DNA of 37,321 nucleotides from Candidatus Poribacteria bacterium (GTDB lineage Bacteria; Poribacteria; WGA-4E; WGA-3G), in assembly GCA_022394775.1 (NCBI GenBank), contig JAGFCB010000238.1:1-37321 (forward strand), in the 5' to 3' direction. The position numbers and the translations under genes were made by a program. Below the pieces are notes generated by a model that saw nothing but the letters and a program-made list of their open reading frames with translations, was not told the DNA's origin and ran no database searches. Numbering within the stretch: the first letter of the stretch is position 1; the number at the start of each line of letters is the position of its first letter. This document shows, in pieces, positions 1 to 9,510 of this stretch.

Positions 1-5
1 ATGCC

Positions 6-140
6 TTAGGCACTTAAAACTTTACGCCCTTTGGCACGGCGGCGAGCAATAGTTTGTCTGCCATGCCGTGTAGACATCCGTTTACGGAAACCCAATTTAT
101 TTTTCCGTTTCCGTCGATGTGGTTGATATGTGCGTTTCAT
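6..140 (-). CDS. rpmH: 50S ribosomal protein L34
   Basis: This 44-residue, Arg/Lys-rich protein begins [13 protein letters not shown], continues [14 protein letters not shown] and ends [13 protein letters not shown], the conserved L34 pattern over its full length. L34 is a structural protein of the large ribosomal subunit. The start is set by AGAGGAT about 6 nt upstream on the minus strand and by family alignment. A good promoter lies 105-133 bp upstream. The gene diverges from dnaA, as in many bacteria, which supports placing this window at the chromosomal origin. rnpA, its usual downstream partner, would lie outside the window. Confidence 0.97.
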   Translation of the reverse strand: MKRTYQPHRRKRKNKLGFRKRMSTRHGRQTIARRRAKGRKVLSA

Positions 141-244
141 GGATCTATCCTCTTTTCTATCTCAAGGTTAGGTAAGTACAGGATAATCGGTATCCTTTTG
201 TAACAAGTTGTACCTTTAGAAGTAAATAGTCAGTTCACCTTAAA

Positions 245-273
245 ATGATACGCTATTTTTTCAGATTTGTCAA
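245..273 (-). promoter_or_regulatory. Sigma70-type promoter for rpmH
   Basis: On the minus strand a perfect -35 TTGACA (273 to 268) is followed after 17 nt by TATCAT (250 to 245), five of six matches to the -10 consensus. The predicted start is near 238, giving an rpmH leader of about 100 nt. Confidence 0.7.
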
Positions 274-410
274 ATTTTTTGAGGCGCGTACATTTTCGTC
301 GCTGAGAAAAAATAACTTGCTAAAATTTCGGTTTTAGTCCAAAATATTTTCAAGAAATGCGTATCACGAATAATATGGTCTGGAGAAGTTAATATTTTTT
401 CACAAAAATG

Positions 411-439
411 TTGACTTTTCTATCAGAAGATGATACGAT
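411..439 (+). promoter_or_regulatory. Extended -10 promoter for dnaA
   Basis: TTGACT (411-416), a 17-nt spacer, then TACGAT (434-439) preceded by TGA, which makes an extended -10 (TGn) element. Transcription would start near 446, leaving a leader of about 134 nt before the dnaA start at 580. Confidence 0.6.
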
Positions 440-579
440 TTCTATTATAAGGATTTTAATCTAATCTCCATACTAATTGCATCTTATAATCTTATTTTTT
501 AAGGAATCAAGAAGCCTAAGCTTGATAGCCGATGTTAAAGCTAAAGGCATACGCGCAATCTCGGTTAGGATATACCCTC

Positions 580-1950
580 ATGCGGCAAACCCCGAACGAA
601 ATCTGGTCAGAAATACTGGAGAACCTCAACGATACAGCACAGCAGGATGTCTATCTTCACCAAGCTGTTCCGCTTTCAGTCACAGCGGATGCCTTGAACA
701 TAGCTGTACCTTCTGCGTATACACGTGCACGGATCGAAGAGCGGTTCCATGCTGATATCCAGCGGGTTCTGGCAACGTTAATCGGCGCACAGTGTGCACT
801 CATTCTTACTATAGATAACTCCATGGCCCTTAGCAACGAGGAACCCGATGAAACAGAAATCAAAGATAAGCCTGATCAATCATTAACTAACGATACTCCA
901 ACGCCATTACAGCAAAGTCAGACGGGTTTGAATCCTAACTATCAGTTTGATACTTTCGTTGTAGATACCCCGAACCGAATCTGTCACGCAACGGCTTTAG
1001 CTGTTTCAGAAAACCCTGGACGGGACTATAACCCGCTCTTTATCTATGGGGGTGTCGGATTAGGAAAAACCCACCTCTTGCATGCAATCGGTAATAGACT
1101 TTCCGCGGCCCAACCCGATAAGAAAGTCCTGTACGTCACATCTGAGACTTTCATGAATGAATACGTTGAGTCTATTGTTAACCGCGGATCAGCACAAGGA
1201 TTCCGCACGAAATATCGAACCGCTGATATGCTCCTGATTGATGATATACAGTTTTTGCAACGCAAAGAAGGAACGCAGGAGGAATTCTTTAATACCTTTA
1301 ACGATCTCCACATGAATTCAAACCAAATAGTCATGACCAGTGATCGGACACCAAACAACCTCGAAAACCTTGAAGTCCGACTCCGATCCAGATTTCAATC
1401 AGGCATGGTCGCTGAGATTGGCATGCCCCAGTTTGAAATGCGGATCGCAATCCTTCGCCAAAAATGCTTAGACCACGGGTATGATCTTCCTGATGATGTA
1501 CTCAGTTACATCGCTGAAGTCGTTGAGACCAACATCCGAGAACTCGAAGGCACTCTTACACGCCTGATCGCACAAGCTACCATACTCAAGGAAGAGTTAA
1601 GCTTGGACCTCGCACGAGAGGTGCTGAATGATGTCGGTCCACCTTCACCAATTCAACATCGGAGAACAGCTACGTCAAAAGCAATACAGACGGTCGTTGC
1701 CGATTACTTCGGTATTGATGTAGCAGACCTCGTGTCGCAGAAAAGGACGAAGGAATTGGTGCAACCGCGCCAAATCGCTATGTACATGTGCCGGGAATTG
1801 ACACAAATGTCGTACGCAAATATCGCACAGGCTTTTAATAGAGAAAATCATACGACCGTTATCCATGCTTGCAAGCAGATAGAAAGTATGGTAGACGGAG
1901 ACGAAGATGAGCAGCAAACAATTACGCTCCTACTCGATCAATTCCGTTAG
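580..1950 (+). CDS. dnaA: Chromosomal replication initiator protein DnaA
   Basis: DnaA is the AAA+ ATPase that binds DnaA boxes and melts the origin. The 456-residue protein has an N-terminal domain I (starting MRQTPNEIWSEIL) and a variable acidic linker. Its AAA+ domain carries Walker A GVGLGKTH near residue 160 and Walker B LLIDDIQFL near 217. A C-terminal helix-turn-helix carries the DnaA signature (YANIAQAFNRENHTTV, about 410-430). The frame is open from 532, but ATG 580 is preferred because AGGA lies 9 nt upstream and the protein then begins where the family does. The ATG at 532 has no ribosome site. An origin array follows immediately, so the protein probably acts on the adjacent DNA. 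Confidence 0.97.
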   Translation: MRQTPNEIWSEILENLNDTAQQDVYLHQAVPLSVTADALNIAVPSAYTRARIEERFHADIQRVLATLIGAQCALILTIDNSMALSNEEPDETEIKDKPDQSLTNDTPTPLQQSQTGLNPNYQFDTFVVDTPNRICHATALAVSENPGRDYNPLFIYGGVGLGKTHLLHAIGNRLSAAQPDKKVLYVTSETFMNEYVESIVNRGSAQGFRTKYRTADMLLIDDIQFLQRKEGTQEEFFNTFNDLHMNSNQIVMTSDRTPNNLENLEVRLRSRFQSGMVAEIGMPQFEMRIAILRQKCLDHGYDLPDDVLSYIAEVVETNIRELEGTLTRLIAQATILKEELSLDLAREVLNDVGPPSPIQHRRTATSKAIQTVVADYFGIDVADLVSQKRTKELVQPRQIAMYMCRELTQMSYANIAQAFNRENHTTVIHACKQIESMVDGDEDEQQTITLLLDQFR

Positions 1951-1992
1951 TCGAATTTAGCGTTTTTTTCCTCTAAAATGTCTTTTAAATTC

Positions 1993-2136
1993 TGTTGATA
2001 ACCTGTGCATAACTATGTTAAAACACTGTTGATAACTTGTTGATAACTTGTTGATAACTTGTCTGTTTTTCGCCAATCATGCAGTTTTGTTGATAACCTG
2101 TTGATAACTCAATAATTTATCAACAGGTTATCAACA
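1993..2136. repeat. Helically phased DnaA-box array
   Basis: Nine 9-mers of consensus TGTTGATAA/TTATCAACA occur in groups whose starts are exactly 11 bp apart: 1993/2004, 2027/2038/2049, 2088/2099 and 2117/2128. Eleven bp is about one helical turn, so DnaA bound within a group would lie on one face of the DNA. All but one differ from the E. coli consensus TTATCCACA by one base; the variant at 2004 also differs by one. Confidence 0.85.
2088..2136. repeat. Perfect 20-bp inverted repeat of paired DnaA boxes
   Basis: TGTTGATAACCTGTTGATAA (2088-2107) is exactly inverted at 2117-2136 across a 9-bp spacer. Each arm holds two DnaA-box-like 9-mers, so four boxes face the centre. The repeat could form a cruciform or present opposed DnaA filaments. 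Confidence 0.9.
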
Positions 2137-2171
2137 GGGTACTTGTCAATAGTGGCAAGTGTTTAAGCGAG

Positions 2172-2252
2172 TTATCCACTTATCCACAGCCCCTACTACT
2201 ACTACTAAGGTACTATATATATTTATATAGATAATTAGTACAATTAATAGAG
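2172..2252 (+). promoter_or_regulatory. Basal unwinding module: DnaA boxes, GC spacer, DnaA-trios, AT-rich DUE
   Basis: TTATCCACT and TTATCCACA (2172-2188) overlap by one base. They are followed by GCCC, five consecutive CTA triplets (2193-2207), then an AT-rich tract (about 2211-2250) made almost only of A and T. This order matches the basal unwinding system described for B. subtilis, in which repeating 3'-GAT-5' trios next to a DnaA box guide DnaA onto single-stranded DNA. Melting would proceed towards recF. Confidence 0.85.
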
Positions 2253-2322
2253 CAGTGGATAAGTGATAAAAATTAGTCGTCAAATAACACCCACTCAAGG
2301 AAAATTTTCACCCTCAAAACAG

Positions 2323-3627
2323 ATGTTGTTGGATCATATCATTTTACGAAATTTTCGTAACTATATCGATTGCGAAATAAACTTCACTAAGCCTGTTATC
2401 CTAATTATCGGTGGAAATGCACAGGGGAAGACCAGTTTGCTTGAAGCAATCTATTTTCTCTGCACCGCAGAATCTCACCGTGCGACTCATGATGCTGAAT
2501 TAATTCGGCATCATGAGTCAGGATTCTATCTAAAAGGGATACTGAGAAATGGTAGCGATGATGTGACATCCCTCGAGGCAACGAAGCGAGTACGCGGGCA
2601 GTTTAAGTTAAAGAAAAATGGAGTTCTCCAGACAAAACGTTCTGAATGGATAGGACAATTTAATGCCGTACTTTTTTCACCGGAGTCACTAACACTGGTC
2701 AAGGGAAGCCCTTCCGAACGGAGGAGGTTTTTAGATCTCTTGATTTCACAGATCGACACTGAATACTTAAAAAGTTTGCAAGAGTATAATTTTGTTCTCA
2801 AACAACGGAATGAGTTGCTGAAGCAAATTCGCGCAACTTTAGCAAATTCAGCACAGTTAGACGCTTGGGATAAACTCTTACTCATGCACGGTACTGCAGT
2901 TATCATAAAGCGGTTGGAAATTTTTCATCAATTAAGGAATCACGCAATCCAAAACCACCATAAACTCACCGGTGGTAGTGAGAACATTGCGTTAACGTAT
3001 CGTTCGGCATCTGTGCCGAACGATACGTTAACGAACAATATTGAAAATAGTAATTCGGAGAACTTTTCCACAAATATATTAACAGACCCCGCGCATGTAT
3101 CGCAAAAGACCATTTGCGAAGATAAAGTGATAAAGCATTTCGGTGTGTCATTAAACGGTTCACGCGAAGTAGATTTGCAGAGAGGCACAACTTTAGTTGG
3201 TCCCCACCGAGATGACTTTCTCATTGAGTTAGAAAACGAACCGCAAACGAGTCCTGTTCATAATTACCACGATGATCGTGATTCGGATCTGTTAGCACAT
3301 GAAACAGAAACATTTCGAGAGGTTGCACGATCTTATGGATCACAGGGTCAGCAACGAACTATTGCATTAGCACTCAAGTTAGCAGAATTAGAGTTAATTC
3401 GGCATCTGACGGGCAGGAACCCTATAGTTTTATTGGATGACGTTACCTCAGAGTTAGATGACAATCGAATAGGATATTTGTTAGAGGTCCTTCAGGATTT
3501 AAGTGCCCAAACTTTCATCACCGCCACGGATGCTGAGCCGCTTGTAAACCATTTAAACCAACCGAGCGTGTTGAAGGTCGAAAATGCCCAGATAAGTTCC
3601 ACCACCGAAACTATCGAAAACTCCTGA
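2323..3627 (+). CDS. recF: DNA replication and repair protein RecF
   Basis: RecF is an SMC-like ATPase that helps load RecA at gaps. The protein begins MLLDHIILRNFRNY, as the family does, with Walker A GGNAQGKTSLLE near residue 30, a signature motif SQGQQRTIALALK, and Walker B PIVLLDDVTSELD near the C terminus. At 434 residues it is longer than the usual 360-380. The excess is a poorly conserved Asn/Ser-rich insertion (about 218-265) that contains a 44-bp palindrome. The frame is open from a GTG at 2263; ATG 2323 is chosen by family alignment, though neither start has a good ribosome site. dnaN is absent between dnaA and this gene. Confidence 0.93.
   Translation: MLLDHIILRNFRNYIDCEINFTKPVILIIGGNAQGKTSLLEAIYFLCTAESHRATHDAELIRHHESGFYLKGILRNGSDDVTSLEATKRVRGQFKLKKNGVLQTKRSEWIGQFNAVLFSPESLTLVKGSPSERRRFLDLLISQIDTEYLKSLQEYNFVLKQRNELLKQIRATLANSAQLDAWDKLLLMHGTAVIIKRLEIFHQLRNHAIQNHHKLTGGSENIALTYRSASVPNDTLTNNIENSNSENFSTNILTDPAHVSQKTICEDKVIKHFGVSLNGSREVDLQRGTTLVGPHRDDFLIELENEPQTSPVHNYHDDRDSDLLAHETETFREVARSYGSQGQQRTIALALKLAELELIRHLTGRNPIVLLDDVTSELDDNRIGYLLEVLQDLSAQTFITATDAEPLVNHLNQPSVLKVENAQISSTTETIENS
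2990..3033. repeat. Perfect 20-bp hairpin palindrome inside recF
   Basis: The left arm CGTTAACGTATCGTTCGGCA (2990-3009) is exactly complementary to 3014-3033 across a 4-nt loop, TCTG. It is translated in frame (core residues YRSASVPNDTLT) within the extra, poorly conserved segment of RecF. It resembles an in-frame palindromic insertion more than ordinary coding sequence. Confidence 0.9.
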
Positions 3628-3646
3628 GCACACTAATGAGGGTAAA

Positions 3647-4132
3647 ATGGAGAAAACTCAAAATTTACGCGCCCTTCTCACTGAATACACACGCACTCGG
3701 GAACTTGAGCCCAAGATGCTTGAGCAGAAAGTATTTGCCATTTGGAAAAAACAATTTGGCGTACCATTTGGTAAGAAAACAGTTCCAGTATCCTTTTCAG
3801 ATGGTGTTTTAAAAATCTATACCGAATATCCGACCCATAAGAACGAATTGTCATTTCTAACACCGGGCATTATAACTCACCTAAACGCCGAATTAGGACA
3901 GGCTGTTCTTACAGATTTGCGGGTAGAGTTACGCCCAATCCAGGAAGCGACCGCCCATCCACATCACACAAAGGACGACCCCACTAATTCACAAACGCCA
4001 AACACGCCTCGCACCGATCCAACCCCCGAAGAATTAGACGAAATTGAACAGGCAGTCGCTGGTGTGACAGATACTGAACTCAAAACTTCCTTGCGTCAAC
4101 TGTTCATTACACAAAGTAAAGAAAAGCCTTGA
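3647..4132 (+). CDS. dciA: DciA-like DUF721 protein
   Basis: This 161-residue protein has the DUF721 pattern in its first 105 residues: an N-terminal helix, a FAIWKKQFG segment (the usual W..lvG), a short beta region with LKIYTEYPTHKNELSFL, and a ...LNAELGQAVLTDLRVEL end. DciA proteins act with the replicative helicase and are taken as its ancestral loader. The remaining residues are a Pro/Thr/Asp-rich tail. The start has GAGGG 6 nt upstream. The gene lies 19 bp after recF and before gyrB, the position of DUF721 genes in many bacteria. The gyrB promoter overlaps its stop codon. Confidence 0.85.
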   Translation: MEKTQNLRALLTEYTRTRELEPKMLEQKVFAIWKKQFGVPFGKKTVPVSFSDGVLKIYTEYPTHKNELSFLTPGIITHLNAELGQAVLTDLRVELRPIQEATAHPHHTKDDPTNSQTPNTPRTDPTPEELDEIEQAVAGVTDTELKTSLRQLFITQSKEKP

Positions 4133-4157
4133 CAAAATTTTTAAAATAAGGTATCCT
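4129..4157 (+). promoter_or_regulatory. Promoter for gyrB with overlapping dyad
   Basis: A perfect TTGACA (4129-4134) overlaps the stop codon of the DciA-like gene. It is followed by 17 nt and TATCCT (4152-4157). A 24-bp near-palindrome (4141-4164; outer arms TTAAAATA/TATTTTAA) covers the -10. The predicted leader is about 110 nt and contains a small TCCCA/TGGGA hairpin just before the ribosome site. Confidence 0.65.
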
Positions 4158-4267
4158 ATTTTAAGTAGTTGAGTCGGTGGCTGCAATGCTGATTCCGCTG
4201 TGCAGTACTAACTTTTAAAACAGGTAGAATCCCATCTTGAAAGTGGGAATTAATAAGGGGATCTTGA

Positions 4268-6829
<2,562 letters not shown>

Positions 6830-6954
6830 AGGAGGATATTACAGAGTGTTGCTTGTCGGTTCCAGATAATTTATTCATAGAACGGACTTATCCCATCGAA
6901 AACAGTGCTTTCTTCAACAGAAAATAGCACAGCAACGCGACTTAATTAATTTAT

Positions 6955-9483
6955 ATGGAAAATATCGAAAACATTCAAGAAAGCAACATAGAAAATGAAC
7001 TAAAAACCTCATATCTCGCCTACGCGATGAGTGTTAACACCAATCGCGCGATACCCGATGTCCGGGACGGTCTCAAACCCGGCACCCGTCGGATTATTTA
7101 TGCTATGGGAGAGATAAATCTCACCTCGAACCGCCCTTATGACAAGTGTGCTGCTGTCGTTGGGGAAGTGATGAAAGACTATCATCCACACGGTGATGGA
7201 CCTATTTATGGCACCCTTGTCGGTTTAGCGCAAACGTTTAATATGCGGTATCCACTCATAGATCCGCAAGGAAACTTTGGTAGTATTGATGATGACCCAC
7301 CTGGGGCGATGCGCTATACAGAGTGTCGACTTGCTACTATTGCAGGTGAGATGCTCACTGACATTGAAAAGCAGGTCGTTGATTTCCAACCCAACTACAA
7401 AGACTCTCTTGAAGAACCGACTGTTCTCCCTGGACTTTTACCGAATTTGCTTATCAACGGCACAACTGGTATTGGTGTCGGTTATCTCACTCGGATACCG
7501 CCACATAACTTAAATGAAATTATTGATGCCCTGCTCTACAAACTCTCAGATCCAGATGCCACCTCGGAAACGTTGATGGAACATATCCAAGGCCCTGATT
7601 TTCCAACGGCTGGAACGATCGTTGGGACCAGTGGTATCAAGAGTATGTACACGACTGGCAAAGGGAGCATGACTGTCCGTGCCAAAGCGATCATAGAACG
7701 AATCACTACAGCTGGCAAATCAGAGGTTGAACAGGAACAGATCATCATAACTGAAATCCCATTTCAGGTAAAGAAAAATCAGCTGCTTGAACGGATGTTT
7801 CAATTAGTTGTTAACAAGACTATCAACGGAATTAGAGACATCCGAGACGAGTCTGATCAAGATATCCGAATTGTTATAATCCTCAAGCGCGGGGAAATCG
7901 CGCAAGTTATTCTAAATCAGTTGTATAAGCATACACAGATGCAAACAAATTTCAGCGCGAACCTTCTCTGTCTTGTGGATGGGCTTCCAAAGGTGCTAAC
8001 GCTTGAAGAGATTCTGCGCCACTACCTTGAGCATCGAAGGGACGTGGTCCGCCGCCGCACACAATTTGAACTCGCACGCGCTGAACGTAGAAGCCATATC
8101 CTTGAAGGCTACCTGCTGGCACTACAAAACCTTGAGGCTGTTATAGAACTTGTCCAAACCGCTGAGTCACCGCAGGCTGCAGAGCAAGAACTCCGAGAGA
8201 CGTATCAACTCAGTGAAATGCAAGCAAGAGAAATTCTCACAATGACGCTTCGTCAGTTAACAGGGCTTGAACGCCAACGTATTCACGATGAATACACGGA
8301 ATTGTTGGATCGCATTGCTGAGTTTCGTGCAATTCTTGCCAGTGAAACGTTAATAACGGATATTATCCGGACAGAACTTGAAACGCTTAGAGAAAAATAC
8401 GGTGACGAACGCCGGACAGAAATCACCGGTGAGATTAAAGAATTTGAAGTCGAAGATCTTATCGCTGATGAAGAGATGGTGGTTACATTATCCCACGCTG
8501 GCTACATCAAACGACTGCCTATGGATACTTATCGGAAGCAGCACCGTGGCGGTGTTGGGATTAAAGGGGCTACGCCAAAGAATGACGACTTTTTGGAACA
8601 CATCTTCGTCGCCACTGCCCATCAGAACATTTTATTCTTCACAGATATGGGCAAGTGTTATACCTTGAAAGTACACCAAATTCCTGAAGCCCGCCGCCAA
8701 TCGGCTGGGCGCGCAGTCGTTAATTTGCTCCGATTGGCACAAGGTGAAAACATCACGGCTTATGTTACGGTTCGTCCTAAAAATAGTAGCGAAGAAACTG
8801 AAGGCACCGATGCTGACGAAACGCTGGGCAACGAATTTGTTTTCATGGCAACGCAGCAAGGCATTGTCAAAAAGACCGCACTTGCCAGTTTTGCAAACAC
8901 ATTGTCAAGCGGCATTATCGCTGTTAATCTTGACGATGGTGATAAACTGATTGGCGCGCAAGTAACAGAAGGTCATTCTGATGTCATCCTCGTTACTCAC
9001 AAAGGAACGGCTATTCGGTTCAGCGAAAATGATGTCAGATCGCTTGGACGGAACACGCGCGGGGTACGTGGCATAGGACTTAGTGATGACGACTTTGTTG
9101 CGCAAATGGTTATTGTTAATGGTGACCCATCTGAAGAAGACAATACACAGGAAGATGATACTTTATTGATTGTCACGGAAAATGGGTATGGTAAGCGCAC
9201 ATCTGTTTCTGCCTACCGTCCCCAAAACCGCGGCGGGAAAGGTCTCATTGCTATCGGAAAGTCTGCCCGAAACGGTGCAGTCGTTGCCGCAAAACGTGTT
9301 GCAGATAGTGATGAACTCGTTCTTATTAGTTCAAACGGGTATGTTACTCGAACGGCGGTTGGTGACATTCGACGTATCGGACGAAATACCCAAGGCGTGC
9401 GTATCATGACCCTTCAACCCGACGAAAAACTTGTTGATGCCGCTAAAATTGAACTTTCATCCTCTCTACTTGAAGATAACTAA
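6955..9483 (+). CDS. gyrA: DNA gyrase subunit A
   Basis: GyrA is the DNA-cleaving subunit of gyrase (842 residues). The catalytic tyrosine is Tyr121 in GAMRYTE. The quinolone-determining region reads HPHGDGPIYG, so the positions equal to E. coli Ser83 and Asp87 are Gly82 and Gly86. The C-terminal pinwheel holds a GyrA-box, QNRGGKG, near 755, and a related QHRGGVG near 528, which favours GyrA over ParC. No clear ribosome site precedes ATG 6955, but the N terminus (SYLAYAMSV at residues 19-27) aligns with the family. It is probably co-transcribed with gyrB. Confidence 0.95.
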   Translation: MENIENIQESNIENELKTSYLAYAMSVNTNRAIPDVRDGLKPGTRRIIYAMGEINLTSNRPYDKCAAVVGEVMKDYHPHGDGPIYGTLVGLAQTFNMRYPLIDPQGNFGSIDDDPPGAMRYTECRLATIAGEMLTDIEKQVVDFQPNYKDSLEEPTVLPGLLPNLLINGTTGIGVGYLTRIPPHNLNEIIDALLYKLSDPDATSETLMEHIQGPDFPTAGTIVGTSGIKSMYTTGKGSMTVRAKAIIERITTAGKSEVEQEQIIITEIPFQVKKNQLLERMFQLVVNKTINGIRDIRDESDQDIRIVIILKRGEIAQVILNQLYKHTQMQTNFSANLLCLVDGLPKVLTLEEILRHYLEHRRDVVRRRTQFELARAERRSHILEGYLLALQNLEAVIELVQTAESPQAAEQELRETYQLSEMQAREILTMTLRQLTGLERQRIHDEYTELLDRIAEFRAILASETLITDIIRTELETLREKYGDERRTEITGEIKEFEVEDLIADEEMVVTLSHAGYIKRLPMDTYRKQHRGGVGIKGATPKNDDFLEHIFVATAHQNILFFTDMGKCYTLKVHQIPEARRQSAGRAVVNLLRLAQGENITAYVTVRPKNSSEETEGTDADETLGNEFVFMATQQGIVKKTALASFANTLSSGIIAVNLDDGDKLIGAQVTEGHSDVILVTHKGTAIRFSENDVRSLGRNTRGVRGIGLSDDDFVAQMVIVNGDPSEEDNTQEDDTLLIVTENGYGKRTSVSAYRPQNRGGKGLIAIGKSARNGAVVAAKRVADSDELVLISSNGYVTRTAVGDIRRIGRNTQGVRIMTLQPDEKLVDAAKIELSSSLLEDN

Positions 9484-9510
9484 GGTGCTTAGTGCCCAAC
9501 GGAAAAACAA

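Larger units (their letters stand above)
141..579. other. rpmH-dnaA divergent intergenic region
   Basis: This AT-rich spacer of about 440 bp holds the two divergent promoters listed separately. I see no DnaA-box-like 9-mer here, so the origin array lies only downstream of dnaA. A weak GGATA/TATCC hairpin lies near 181-195. No further gene was found. The small frame starting at 477 is a shadow of dnaA. Confidence 0.7.
1951..2262. other. oriC: Predicted replication origin (oriC)
   Basis: This 312-bp gene-free stretch between dnaA and recF carries 12 DnaA-box-like 9-mers. Seven, mostly TGTTGATAA, face the minus strand at 1993, 2004 (variant TGTGCATAA), 2027, 2038, 2049, 2088 and 2099. Four are on the plus strand: TTATCAACA at 2117 and 2128, TTATCCACT at 2172, and the perfect TTATCCACA at 2180. 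One more, AGTGGATAA, is at 2254. A trinucleotide run and an AT-rich tract follow the perfect box. Position beside dnaA, box density and the unwinding module all indicate the chromosomal origin. Confidence 0.92.

Noticed and set aside
532..579. Upstream start for DnaA
   Set aside because: There is no Shine-Dalgarno, and the extra 16 residues do not match the family; ATG 580 fits both.
1993..2136. CRISPR array or plasmid iterons
   Set aside because: The repeats are 9-mers matching DnaA boxes, beside dnaA, with no uniform 30-nt spacers and no rep gene.
2263..2322. GTG start extending RecF by 20 residues
   Set aside because: The extension is unlike RecF N-termini and abuts the last DnaA box; not fully excluded because the ATG at 2323 also lacks a good ribosome site.
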